Assembly: GCA_963757395.1 (NCBI GenBank) | Contig: CAVWRK010000011.1 | Span: 403,573-467,572, forward strand | Origin: DATAOG01 sp963757395 | GTDB taxonomy: Bacteria; Pseudomonadota; Alphaproteobacteria; Geminicoccales; Geminicoccaceae | DNA length: 64,000 bases | Direction: 5' to 3' | Shown: in pieces, positions 42,952 to 51,620 of the stretch | How the letters are laid out: every line of letters starts with the position of its first letter | Numbering within the stretch: position 1 is the stretch's first letter | The notes under the pieces: model-generated | Database searches by the model: none | What the model was told of the DNA's origin: nothing | What the model saw: the letters and a program-made list of their open reading frames with translations, nothing else | Position numbers and translations under genes: made by a program

Positions 42952-43292
42952 TCAGACGATCCGCCGGCAAACGGCGGCGATTTCACGCGGATCGAATCCC
43001 GCCATTTGATCGCCTCGGCCTCGGCCGCAACCGCGTCCATCACGTCGATCACCGGCTCGAGCCGGAACTGGAACACCGCGAGGATCGTGGTCAGCTTGTG
43101 GATCGCGGCCATGTCGTCGGTCTCCAGCACCATGTAGCCGCCCCACTCGCCGACCCGAATGACGAACTGGTGGATGTTCAGGCTCGCGGGCTTCTCCCAG
43201 GGCAGGAACAGCTCGAGCACGCGCTTTTGCGCCGCCTCGTACCCGGCCGGCGAACCCTGCGACCGCTCCCACCACGACAACACGTACTTCAT
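42952..43292 (-). CDS. DUF3303-like small protein (frameshift near the C-terminus)
   Basis: A roughly 113-residue protein starting MKYVLSWWERSQGSPAGYEA. It contains a ferredoxin-like fold pattern (FVIRVGEWGGYMVLETDDMA, then ILAVFQFRLEPVIDV) typical of the uncharacterised DUF3303 family. A one-base shift near 42998 separates AEAIKWRDSIR from the real ending EIAAVCRRIV, whose TGA is at 42952-42954; without it the frame runs on antisense to ThuA. No function is known. Confidence 0.72.
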
Positions 43293-43322
43293 GGCTCCCG
43301 CTCCCTCGCTCGCTGACCGGAG

Positions 43323-44153
43323 CTATAGCACGAGACGGATCGGGATGCCGTCGGGATCGGTCGCGGTCAGCGTGCCGTCGGCGCGGCGCGCGTCGGGCAG
43401 CGTCTGGGCCAGGTCGGCGAGCGCGGCCTCGGGCACGCGCAGCTCGTACCAGAGCAGACCGATGCCGCCGGCCGCGGGCGCCGCCGGCTTGCGCTTCTTG
43501 CCCCAGACGTTGACCGCGAGGTGGTGGTGGTAGCCGCCGATCGACATGAAGGTCGCCTGCGACATCACGTAGGTCACATCAAACCCGAGGCGCTCGACGT
43601 ACCAGCGCTGCGCGGCCGGCAGGTCGTGCGTCTGCAGATGGACGTGGCCCATGACCGTGCCGGGGTCGAGCCCGTCCCATTCTTCCGCGTCACGGCCGGC
43701 GGCGAGCACGCCCTCGTGATCGAGGCGCTCGGTGATCAGCTTGATGCGGCCGTCGACCAGCCAGCCCTCGCGCGGCCGGTCGCGGTAGAGCTCGATGCCA
43801 TGGCCGTCGGGGTCGTCCAGGTAGAGCGCCTCGCTGACGTGGTGGTCGGAGGCGCCGGTCAGCGCCACGCCCGCCTCGATCAGATGCTGGAGCTGCTGTC
43901 CGAGCGCCGCCCGCGACGGCAGCAGGAGCGCAAAATGAAAAAGATCGGCGGCCTCGAAGTCCCTTTTCGCGCCCCGCCGCTCCTCGAGCGCCAGCAGGCG
44001 CCGGCCGCCGACGCCGAGGTCGGCCCGACCGCCGCCCACGTTGAGGACCTCCAGCCCGATCCCATCCCGATAAAAATCGAGCGAGCGGGCGAGATCGGGG
44101 ACGCTGAGCCCGACCGCGCCAGGCGCGATCCTCTGGTCGTGCAGGCCCGTCAT
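43323..44153 (-). CDS. VOC family protein (catechol 2,3-dioxygenase/glyoxalase-like)
   Basis: A two-module vicinal-oxygen-chelate protein of about 276 residues. Paired beta-alpha-beta-beta-beta modules are visible: the first with VGLSVPDLARSLDFYRDGIG and YLDDPDGHGIELYRDRP, the second with MGHVHLQTHDLPAAQRWYVE and FMSIGGYHHHLAVNVW. Candidate metal ligands are the His in GHVHLQ, the His cluster YHHH and the Glu in LWYELRVPE, as in CatE-type extradiol dioxygenases. I start it at ATG 44153 (MTGLHDQ), which directly follows GAGGGGAGC, rather than 12 codons upstream. The substrate is unknown. Confidence 0.85.
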   Translation of the reverse strand: MTGLHDQRIAPGAVGLSVPDLARSLDFYRDGIGLEVLNVGGGRADLGVGGRRLLALEERRGAKRDFEAADLFHFALLLPSRAALGQQLQHLIEAGVALTGASDHHVSEALYLDDPDGHGIELYRDRPREGWLVDGRIKLITERLDHEGVLAAGRDAEEWDGLDPGTVMGHVHLQTHDLPAAQRWYVERLGFDVTYVMSQATFMSIGGYHHHLAVNVWGKKRKPAAPAAGGIGLLWYELRVPEAALADLAQTLPDARRADGTLTATDPDGIPIRLVL

Positions 44154-44287
44154 GCTCCCCTCCGGCGTCAGTTGCGCGCTGCTCGCCATCAGATAGCGAG
44201 CGCGGCCGACCGATGCCAGAGGACGGTCAGGCGGGCTTGCCGGCCAGTTGCACGGTCTGTCAGGCCTCGCCGACCGCGACCCAGGGC

Positions 44288-45994
44288 TCAGGATGCGGCG
44301 CTCTTCTGCTGGATCCGGGCCCAGCTATCGCGCAGGCCGACCGTGCGGTTGAAGACCAGCCGGCCCGACGTCGCATCGGGATCGAGGCAGAAATAGCCCT
44401 GGCGCTCGAACTGCAGCGCCTCGCCCGCGACCGCCTCGGCAAGCGCCGGCTCGACCCGGCAGTCCTTCAACACTTCGAGCGAGGCGGGGTTCAGATCCTC
44501 GAGAAAATCACCGTCCGCGCCCGGGTCCGGCCGCGCGAACAGATGCTCATACAGCCGGACCTCGGCCGGCAAGGCGTCCGTCGCCGCAACCCAATGCAGG
44601 GTCGCCTTGACCTTGCGGCCATCGGGGGCATCGCCACCCCGGGTCGCCGGGTCGTAGCTGCAGCGGAGCTCGACCACCTCGCCGGCGGCGTCCTTGATGA
44701 CGTCCCGGCAGGTGATCAGATAGGCGTAGCGCAATCGCACCTCGCGGCCGGGCGCCAACCGGAAAAACTTCTTGGGCGGGTCCTCCATGAAGTCGTCGCG
44801 CTCGATGTAGATTTCGCGCGCGAACCGCACCGGTCGAACACCGGCCGCCGGATCTTCCGGATTGTTGACCGCCTCGAACGCTTCGGTCCGGCCGTCCGGA
44901 TAGTTGGTGATCACGACCTTGAGCGGGCGCAACACCGCCATCCGGCGCAGGGCGGTCCGGTTGAGGAGCTCGCGCACACAATGCTCGAGCAGCGCCACCT
45001 CGACCAGATTGTCGCTCCTCGCGACCCCGACCCGGCCGATGAAGTCGCGGAGCGCGGCCGGTGGGATGCCGCGCCGGCGGAGGCCCGCGAGCGTCGGCAT
45101 GCGCGGGTCGTCCCAGCCTCCGACATGGCCGTCCCGCACCAGCTGCACGAGCCGCCGCTTGGAGAGCACGGTGTGGGAGAGGTTGAGGCGCGCGAACTCG
45201 TACTGCCGCGGCCGCGAGGGCACCGGCAGGTGCTCGATCAGCCAATCATACAGCGGCCGGTGGTCCTCGAACTCGAGCGTGCAGAGCGAATGGGTGACGT
45301 GCTCGATCGCATCCGACTGGCCGTGCGCGAAGTCGTAGGTCGGGTAGATGCACCAGTCGTCGCCGGTGCGCGGATGGTGGGCGTAGCGGATGCGGTAGAT
45401 GACCGGATCGCGAAGGTTGATGTTGCCCGAGCTCATGTCGATCTTGGCGCGCAGCACCCGGGCGCCCTCCGGAAACTCGCCCGCGCGCATGCGGCGGAAC
45501 AGCTCGAGGCTTTCGGCGGCCGGCCGGTCGCGATAGGGGCTGTTGCGCCCGGGCTCGGTCAGCGTGCCCCGATACGCCCGGATCTCCTCGGCGGACAGGT
45601 CGTCGACATAGGCATCGCCCTGCCCGATCAGATGCTCCGCCCACGCGTACAGCTGACCGAAGTAGTCCGAGGCGAAATGAGCCCGCTCGCCCCAGTCGAA
45701 GCCGAGCCAGCGCACGTCGCGCTCGATCGCTTCGATGAACTCGTGCTCCTCCTTGACCGGGTTGGTGTCGTCGAAGCGGAGGTTGCAGCGGCCGCCGAAC
45801 TCTGCCGCGACGCCGAAGTTCAGGCAGATCGACTTGGCATGGCCGATATGGAGATAGCCGTTGGGCTCCGGCGGGAAACGGGTGACGACGGCATCGCTGC
45901 GCCCGGCCGCACGTTCCGCGCGCACGATGTCGCGGATGAAGTCCGACGGGCCGTCCAACTTGCCATCCGGGCCGACGGCGTCAACGCCACTCAT
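44288..45994 (-). CDS. glnS: Glutaminyl-tRNA synthetase
   Basis: Class I synthetase charging tRNA-Gln, 568 residues. The HIGH motif is HIGHAKS (residues 49-54 or so), preceded by RFPPEPNGYL, and the KMSKS-equivalent is VLSKRRLVQLV. DDTNPVKEEHEFIEAIERDV and the active-site PTYDFAHGQSDAIEHVTHSL are GlnRS-specific, and the C-terminal beta-barrel anticodon domain (from about residue 340) confirms GlnRS over GluRS. The ATG at 45994 (MSGVDAVGPD) fits better than the upstream ATG at 46027. The frame is intact. Confidence 0.95.
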   Translation of the reverse strand: MSGVDAVGPDGKLDGPSDFIRDIVRAERAAGRSDAVVTRFPPEPNGYLHIGHAKSICLNFGVAAEFGGRCNLRFDDTNPVKEEHEFIEAIERDVRWLGFDWGERAHFASDYFGQLYAWAEHLIGQGDAYVDDLSAEEIRAYRGTLTEPGRNSPYRDRPAAESLELFRRMRAGEFPEGARVLRAKIDMSSGNINLRDPVIYRIRYAHHPRTGDDWCIYPTYDFAHGQSDAIEHVTHSLCTLEFEDHRPLYDWLIEHLPVPSRPRQYEFARLNLSHTVLSKRRLVQLVRDGHVGGWDDPRMPTLAGLRRRGIPPAALRDFIGRVGVARSDNLVEVALLEHCVRELLNRTALRRMAVLRPLKVVITNYPDGRTEAFEAVNNPEDPAAGVRPVRFAREIYIERDDFMEDPPKKFFRLAPGREVRLRYAYLITCRDVIKDAAGEVVELRCSYDPATRGGDAPDGRKVKATLHWVAATDALPAEVRLYEHLFARPDPGADGDFLEDLNPASLEVLKDCRVEPALAEAVAGEALQFERQGYFCLDPDATSGRLVFNRTVGLRDSWARIQQKSAAS

Positions 45995-46620
45995 GCAGGC
46001 TCCAGGCCATCCCCGCCCGGACCCCACGACCGGGGCCCGGCTCGAAAGCCGCCCCTATCTGCCAGAAAAGCCGCGACCCGCCAAGCCGCCCTCAGCTCGA
46101 CAGCATCAATCCGCAAGCGGCGCGCTGGCCTTCGACCGACGCAGCCGCCGCCAGGCCGCGTCCCTTCTCTCGAGGCACCAACACCTCCCTCGACCGGCGC
46201 CGCAGACCTGCCCGCTTGCGACCCGGCCAACCCCTCTCCCGCCGGTGACAAACGCCCGCCTTCAGACCACGGACGCCCGATCATCATCATCGACGAGATC
46301 TTCACCGAAGCTCAACCTCTTGACCGTTCACTCGTCCTTCGCCTGGCCCGCCGACCGTGGCAATCCGTAGTGCCTGGTCTCGCGGGCGGGCGGATTCCCA
46401 GGATCTCATGGACCGTCGAGCACAGTGGCCGCAAATCGTTGAGAAATGGTTAACCGAACGGCGGGCGGAGAAGGCTGCTCTCGGCGCCGGGCGTGGTCCG
46501 GCCGCTGTCGCCGTGAACGCCAGGCGCCGCGCGCCCATACCGAGCCGCGCCCGCGCCCCATATCGAGAAGGGCGGCGCTCGGATCGACTCACCTGCGACC
46601 GGGCCGAGCAGGCGCCCGGA
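45995..46620. other. Intergenic region without recognisable gene
   Basis: About 620 bp between the start of glnS and the end of the M20 amidohydrolase gene, both leftward. Open frames here are composition-driven (Pro/Arg-rich) and I see no motif, repeat or RNA. The glnS promoter should be in its left part. Confidence 0.4.
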
Positions 46621-47853
46621 TCAATCGCCGCCGAGCAGCGAGAGCAGGCTGTGCGCGACCACCTCGGTCGCCTTGAAGAGGTCGGCGAGCGGCAGGCGCT
46701 CGTCGGCGCGGTGCGCGTTCGCCTCCTCGATCGTGTGCGGTCCGGCGCCGTAAAGGACGATCGGCACGCCGGCGGCGGCATAGTGGCGGGCATCGGTGTA
46801 GAGCGGCACGCCTTTGGCCGCGACCGGCTCGCCCATGATCCGGCTGGCGTGACGGCAGACGACCTCGCAAAGGCGCTCGCTGCCCGGGAGCGGTTTCAGC
46901 GGCTCGGCCAAAAGGATGCGGCGGATCTCGACCCGCGCCTGCGGGAACGCGCGCGCCGCCCCTTCGATCAGTCGCCTGAGCTCGGCTTCGACGTCCTCCG
47001 GCGTCTCCTCCGGGATCATCCGCCGGTCGAGCCGGAAGGTGATCCGATCGGGCACGACGTTGGTGTTGATGCCGCCCTGGATCAGCCCGACCGTGAGCTG
47101 CGGCGAGCCGATGCCCGGGACCCTCGAGACCCGCGCGGACAAGCCCTTGCGCCAGGCATAGAGCGCGCTCAGCACGTGGTTCGCCGCTTCGAGCGCGTCG
47201 ATGCCGGTGAACGGCATGGCGGCGTGCGCCGAGCGGCCGCGCACCTCGACCTCGAGGTGCAGGCAGCCGTTGTGGGCGTTGACCACCGCATAGGCAAAGC
47301 CCGCGCCGAGCGCGCAGTCGGGCCTGCTGATGCCCTCGTCAAGCAGCCACTTGGGACCGATCTCGCCGCCCGCCTCCTCGTCGTAGGTGAGATGCAGCTC
47401 GACCGTGCCGCCAAGCCGGGCGCCGCTCGCCTCGAGCGCCAGCAGCGCGAAGGCGTAGGTCGCAAAGTCGGACTTCGAGACCGCGACGCCGCGGCCGTAC
47501 ATCCAGCCGCCCTCGACCTCGGCGCCATACGGATCGCGGCTCCAGCCCTCGCCCGGCGGCACGACGTCGCCATGCGCATTGAGCGCGATCACCGGCCCAT
47601 CGCCGAAGCGGCGGCGGACCACGAGGTTGGTCGCCGAGACCATGCCATGTTCACGGACCAGCGCGTCCGGCACCGGATGGCGCTCGACCGCGAGACCGAG
47701 GTCCTCGAGCAGCGCGGCCGCGCGCTCGGCATGGCGGGCGCAGTCGCCGGGCGGATTGTCGGATGGCACCCGGACCAGCTCGGTAAGAAAGCGCTGCTCG
47801 GCGTCCCGCTGGCTCGCCAGGTAGCGGGTGATGGTCTCGGCAGCATCAGCCAT
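46621..47853 (-). CDS. M20 family amidohydrolase/peptidase (ArgE/DapE-like)
   Basis: A 410-residue di-zinc amidohydrolase. Metal and catalytic residues are recognisable: HGDVVPPGEGW (metal His and catalytic Asp), YGRGVAVSKSD, and YDEEAGGEIGPKW (general-base Glu with metal Glu). The dimerisation-domain His lies in GRSAHAAMPFTG and the C-terminal metal ligand in the GPHTIEEAN block. It cleaves an N-acyl or N-carbamoyl bond; its place next to 8-oxoguanine-deaminase-like and allantoate-amidohydrolase-like genes suggests a late purine- or ureide-derived substrate, but that is inference. Intact frame; leftmost gene of the purine cluster. Confidence 0.85.
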   Translation of the reverse strand: MADAAETITRYLASQRDAEQRFLTELVRVPSDNPPGDCARHAERAAALLEDLGLAVERHPVPDALVREHGMVSATNLVVRRRFGDGPVIALNAHGDVVPPGEGWSRDPYGAEVEGGWMYGRGVAVSKSDFATYAFALLALEASGARLGGTVELHLTYDEEAGGEIGPKWLLDEGISRPDCALGAGFAYAVVNAHNGCLHLEVEVRGRSAHAAMPFTGIDALEAANHVLSALYAWRKGLSARVSRVPGIGSPQLTVGLIQGGINTNVVPDRITFRLDRRMIPEETPEDVEAELRRLIEGAARAFPQARVEIRRILLAEPLKPLPGSERLCEVVCRHASRIMGEPVAAKGVPLYTDARHYAAAGVPIVLYGAGPHTIEEANAHRADERLPLADLFKATEVVAHSLLSLLGGD

Positions 47854-47878
47854 GGCGGATCGTCCCCAGGGGTTGTCG

Positions 47879-49237
47879 TCAGCTCTGCAACTGGCGTGCG
47901 GCGGCGCCGTGGGCCGCGCGCAGCTGGTCGATGTCGAGACCCGGGATCTGGCCGTCCTCGACCAGCCAACGGCCCTGCACCATCACCCGGTCGGCGCGGC
48001 TGGCCCCGCACAGGATGAGTGCTGCGAGCGGGTCGCCGGCGCCGGAGAAGCGCAGCTCGTCGAGGCGGAACAGCGCGAGGTCGGCCTCGAGGCCCGGTGC
48101 GATCCGGCCGAGGTCGGGCCGGCCGAGGCAGCCGGCCGAGCCCACGGTCGCCCAGCGCAGCGCGTCCCGATGCGAGATTTTATCCGCACCATGCCGCAGG
48201 CGCTGGAGCAGGAAAGCGTGGCGCACCTCCTCGATCAGGTTCGAGGCATCGTTGCTGGCCGAGCCGTCGACCCCGAGGCCGACGGGGGCGCCGGCGCGCT
48301 CGAGGTCGGGCACCGGGCAGCAGCCCGAGGCGAGGATCATGTTGGAGGTCGGGCAATGGCTGACCGCGACCCCGGCGCGCCCGAGGCGCAGGATCTCACG
48401 CTCGTCGAACCAGATGCCATGCGCCAGCCAGACACGGCTGTCGAGCCAGCCGAGCCGCTCCAGATAGTCGAGCGGGCGGCAGCCGAAGCGCTCGCGGCAC
48501 CAGGCCTGCTCGTCCTCGGTCTCGGCGAGATGGGTGTGCAGCCGGACCTGATGGCGCGCGGCGAGCGCGGCACTCGCGCGCATCAGGCTCTCGGTCACCG
48601 AGAACGGCGAGCAGGGGGCGAGCGCGATCTGGACCATGGCGCCGGCGCCAGCTTCGTGATAGCGGCCGATCAGGCGCTCGCAATCGGCCAGGATCGTCTC
48701 CTCGGACTGCACCACCTGGCGGGGCGGCAGGCCGCCCTGGTCGCGCGAGAGGCTCATCGAGCCGCGGGTCAGGACGACGCGGAGACCGAGACGGCGCGCC
48801 TCCTCGACCTCGAGGTCGATCGCGTCCTCGAGCCCCCTGGGAAAGACGTAGTGGTGATCGCTCGTGGTGGTGGTGCCGGACAGCAGCAGCTCGGCAAGCG
48901 CTGTGCGCACCGCCAGGCGCAAATGCTCGGGTCTCAACCGCGCCCAGATCGGATAGAGCGCTTCCAGCCAGGGGAACAGCGGCTTGTCGAGCGCCGGCCG
49001 GCAGGCGCGCGTGAGCGTCTGGTAGAAGTGGTGGTGGCTGTTGATCAGGCCCGGCAGGACGACGTGGGCCGAGGCGTCGAAGCGCGTCGTGTCCGGGGTT
49101 TGCGGCTGGCGGCCGGATGCCACCAGCTCGATGATCCGGCCGCCCTCGACCACGAGGCCACCCGCCGCATCGCCCTCGGCGAGGATCGCGAGCGGATCTG
49201 CGAGCCAGAGCCGTTTGGGTGGAGACGTCCCGGTCAC
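47879..49237 (-). CDS. 8-oxoguanine deaminase-like amidohydrolase
   Basis: A 452-residue member of the cytosine-deaminase-like amidohydrolase group. The HxH metal motif is in LPGLINSHHHFYQTLTRA. Further metal or catalytic residues are LHTHLAETEDEQAWC (His, Glu), VWLAHGIWFDE (His) and GLGVDGSASND (Asp), and the family-typical CPTSNMILASG is present. This pattern matches Pseudomonas-type 8-oxoguanine deaminase, which yields urate from 8-oxoguanine, though related chlorohydrolase/ATZ enzymes look similar. Its start overlaps the stop of the allantoate-amidohydrolase-like gene, placing it in the purine-degradation operon. Intact frame. Confidence 0.85.
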   Translation of the reverse strand: MTGTSPPKRLWLADPLAILAEGDAAGGLVVEGGRIIELVASGRQPQTPDTTRFDASAHVVLPGLINSHHHFYQTLTRACRPALDKPLFPWLEALYPIWARLRPEHLRLAVRTALAELLLSGTTTTSDHHYVFPRGLEDAIDLEVEEARRLGLRVVLTRGSMSLSRDQGGLPPRQVVQSEETILADCERLIGRYHEAGAGAMVQIALAPCSPFSVTESLMRASAALAARHQVRLHTHLAETEDEQAWCRERFGCRPLDYLERLGWLDSRVWLAHGIWFDEREILRLGRAGVAVSHCPTSNMILASGCCPVPDLERAGAPVGLGVDGSASNDASNLIEEVRHAFLLQRLRHGADKISHRDALRWATVGSAGCLGRPDLGRIAPGLEADLALFRLDELRFSGAGDPLAALILCGASRADRVMVQGRWLVEDGQIPGLDIDQLRAAHGAAARQLQS

Positions 49238-50469
49238 GCCGGCGCCTCGAAGTGGCGAAGAACGTCGAGCAGCACGCGGACGGCGAGGTCGGCATCCTCG
49301 ACGCCGATCGCCTCCGCCGGATTGTGGCTGATGCCGCCCTGGCAGCGCACGAACAGCATGGCGACCGGGCAGAGCGCCGCCAGCGCGATCGCGTCATGCC
49401 CGGCGCCGCTCGGCAACAGCCGCGGCGTGACGCCGAGGCGCTCGACCGCCGCGGCGAGCGCCTGGATCAGCCCCGGGTCGCAGGTCACCGCGGGCGCATC
49501 GTGGAAGCGCTCCATCGTGATCTCGACGCGCCGCCGCTCGGCGATCGCGGCGAAGCTCGCCTCGAGCACCGCGAGCGCCGCCTGCCGGGTCGCATCCGCA
49601 GGCGCACGGACGTCGATCGTGAACCGCGCCTCACCTGGCACGACGTTGGCCGACCCGGGCCGCACCTCGATCTGACCGACGGTCGCGACCAGATCGGCCG
49701 TCGCCACACCCTCGCGCTCGACCACGAGCACCATCTCGGCGGCCGCGGCCAGCGCATCGCGGCGCAGCGCCATCGGCACGGTGCCGGCATGGCCAGCCTC
49801 GCCCTCGAGGGCGATCCGGGCGCGCGTCGCGCCATTGATCGCGGTGACCACGCCGACCGGCAGGCCCTCGGCCTCGAGCACGGGTCCCTGCTCGATGTGG
49901 ACCTCCAGATAGGCGAGCACGTCCTCCCGCCGGCGGGCACAGCTCGCGTAGTCCCTGGCATCACAGCCGACCGCGGCGAGCGCCTCGCGCACGGCCATGC
50001 CATCGCGGTCGCGAGCATCGAGCAGGTTCGGGTCGAGGGTGCCGGCCACCGCGCGCGAGCCGATCAGCGCGGTCGGGAACCGCACCCCCTCCTCGTCGCC
50101 GAACGCGATCACCTCGATCGCGGCGGGCAGGCGCAGGCCCTCCCGGTTCAGCGCCTCGACCGCGGCGATGCCGGCGAGCACGCCGAGGTTGCCATCGTAC
50201 TTGCCGGCGTCGACGACGGTGTCGATGTGCGAGCCGACCAGCACGGCCGGCGCGTCCTGGCGGCGCCCTTCGTAGCGGCCGACGACGTTGCCGACCGCGT
50301 CGGTCCGGGCGGTCATGCCGGCCGCCCGCATCCAGGCCGTGACCTGGTCCATGGCCAGGCGATGCGCCGGCGACAGATAGAGGCGGGTGAGCCGGTCCGG
50401 ATCGTCGCTGAAGGTCGCCAACGCCTCGAGGCGGGCCATCAGCGCGGGACCGTGGGCGAGTTCAGTCAT
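49234..50469 (-). CDS. Allantoate amidohydrolase / N-carbamoyl-L-amino acid hydrolase family
   Basis: A 411-residue Zn/Mn-dependent amidase. Motifs are VGSHIDTVVDAGKYDGNLGV (metal His and bridging Asp), IAFGDEEGVRFP (general-base Glu-Glu), the dimerisation His in GEAGHAGTVPMALRRD, and SGAGHDAIALA with the terminal GGISHNPAE. Sequence alone does not separate allantoate amidohydrolase from carbamoylases. The position between uraD and an 8-oxoguanine-deaminase-like gene favours allantoate, the product of allantoin opening. ATG 50469 overlaps the uraD stop, fixing the start; the frame remains open upstream only because of the indel in uraD. Confidence 0.87.
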   Translation of the reverse strand: MTELAHGPALMARLEALATFSDDPDRLTRLYLSPAHRLAMDQVTAWMRAAGMTARTDAVGNVVGRYEGRRQDAPAVLVGSHIDTVVDAGKYDGNLGVLAGIAAVEALNREGLRLPAAIEVIAFGDEEGVRFPTALIGSRAVAGTLDPNLLDARDRDGMAVREALAAVGCDARDYASCARRREDVLAYLEVHIEQGPVLEAEGLPVGVVTAINGATRARIALEGEAGHAGTVPMALRRDALAAAAEMVLVVEREGVATADLVATVGQIEVRPGSANVVPGEARFTIDVRAPADATRQAALAVLEASFAAIAERRRVEITMERFHDAPAVTCDPGLIQALAAAVERLGVTPRLLPSGAGHDAIALAALCPVAMLFVRCQGGISHNPAEAIGVEDADLAVRVLLDVLRHFEAPA

Positions 50470-51030
50470 GGCAGCAGCTCCCCTGACGGTAGCATATCCA
50501 TGAGGCGCAGCAGCGCGATCCGCTCGATCTCGGCGAGCGCGGTCGCCTGCTCGGCGGCGGCATCGTTCTCCAGCCGGCGCTCGAACGCCGCCAGGATCTC
50601 GGCCTTGCTCCGACCCTTGACCGCCATCACGAACGGAAAACCGAAACGCGCCTGATAGGCGTCGTTCAGCGCCATGAAGCGGGCGCGCTCCTGATCGGTC
50701 AGCCGGTCGAGGCCGGCGCCCGCCTGCTCGCTGCTCGAATTCGACGGTCAGCCGGCCGGCGCGCGCCAGGCGGCCGGCGAGATCGGGATGGGCCGCGATC
50801 AGCGCCCGCTGCGCCTCGGCCGAGGCGTCGCGCAGGACCGCGCAGAGCGCCCGATGCAGCCCCTCCGCGCGGTCGGCATCCGCCGGCAGGCCGCGCTCGA
50901 ACGCCGCCTCGGCGATCCAGGGCGAATGCTCGAACACGCCCCCGAAGGTCGTGACGAAGACATCGCGCGCCATGACGCTGGGCTGCGCTATGCTGGGCTG
51001 GGATGCCCGGGGTCCGGTCGGCTCGCTCAT
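50466..51030 (-). CDS. uraD: 2-oxo-4-hydroxy-4-carboxy-5-ureidoimidazoline decarboxylase (frameshifted)
   Basis: Decarboxylates OHCU to (S)-allantoin, the last step of urate oxidation. The N-terminal half (FVTTFGGVFEHSPWIAEAAF, then LIAAHPDLAGRLARAGRLTV) is read from ATG 51030. Near 50735 a one-base shift moves to MALNDAYQARFGFPFVMAVK and GRSKAEILAAFERRLENDAA, the most conserved UraD block. It ends at TGA 50466-50468, overlapping the allantoate-amidohydrolase-like start. The catalytic His (HSP) and Glu are visible. About 188 codons, slightly long because of an extended N-terminus; ATG near 50973 (MARDVFVTT) may be the true start. Confidence 0.9.
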
Positions 51031-51188
51031 CGGCTCGAATCTTGCCCTCGACGCCCGGGACGGGCGATCGAGCGCGGAGCTTAGCCTACCTTGGCCGCCG
51101 GCGCCGTTCGGATTTTTTTGAAGATGCTTCCGCATCGCGGCTATTTGCGCGCTCGGCAACGGGGCTTAGAGATGAACGGGAAGGACAT

Positions 51189-51210
51189 GCGAGGTGAGCC
51201 AACACCTCGC
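51189..51210. promoter_or_regulatory. Inverted repeat upstream of uraH (operator candidate)
   Basis: GCGAGGTG (51189-51196) and CACCTCGC (51203-51210) are perfect 8-bp inverted repeats with a 6-nt spacer, ending 17 nt before the uraH ATG in the divergent uraD-uraH region. The symmetry and location suit a dimeric repressor site; a hairpin in the leader is the alternative. Confidence 0.45.
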
Positions 51211-51227
51211 CGGGGGGCCTGGATGTC

Positions 51228-51605
51228 ATGACCACTGCTGCGGGAGGAGCTTCGGGCCGGCTCACGACCCACGTGCTCGACACGATGAGCGGCGAGCCGG
51301 GTGCCGGGATCGCGGTCGAGCTGTTCCGCCTCCACGGCGAGCGGCAAGTGCGCCTCGCGCGGGTCGCGACCAATGCCGATGGCCGCGCGCCGGCACCGCT
51401 GCTCCAAGGCCCGGAGCTCAGTCCCGGCGTGTACGAGCTGAGGTTCCACGTCGGCGACTACTTCCGCGCCCGCAGGGTGGCCCTGCCCGAGCCCGCCTTC
51501 CTCGACCTCGTGCCGATCCGCTTCGGGGTCGCCGACGCCGCCCGGCACTATCATGTGCCACTTCTCATTTCGCCGTTCGGCTATTCGACCTATCGTGGCA
51601 GCTGA
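51228..51605 (+). CDS. uraH: 5-hydroxyisourate hydrolase (transthyretin-like)
   Basis: Hydrolyses 5-hydroxyisourate to OHCU. The 125-residue transthyretin-like fold shows GRLTTHVLDTMSGEPGAGI (active-site His), an internal Arg region LARVATNADGRAP and AARHYHVPLLISPFGYSTY, ending with the diagnostic tetrapeptide YRGS. There is no signal peptide, so it is cytoplasmic. It heads the rightward xdh operon (15 bp before xdhA) and is divergent from uraD, the next enzyme in the pathway. Intact frame. Confidence 0.96.
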   Translation: MTTAAGGASGRLTTHVLDTMSGEPGAGIAVELFRLHGERQVRLARVATNADGRAPAPLLQGPELSPGVYELRFHVGDYFRARRVALPEPAFLDLVPIRFGVADAARHYHVPLLISPFGYSTYRGS

Positions 51606-51620
51606 GGAAGAGGCAAGTCC

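Noticed and set aside
49234..51159. A 641-residue fused OHCU decarboxylase-allantoate amidohydrolase
   Set aside because: The decarboxylase C-terminal block is found in the neighbouring frame with its own stop overlapping the amidohydrolase ATG, so the fusion is a frameshift artefact.
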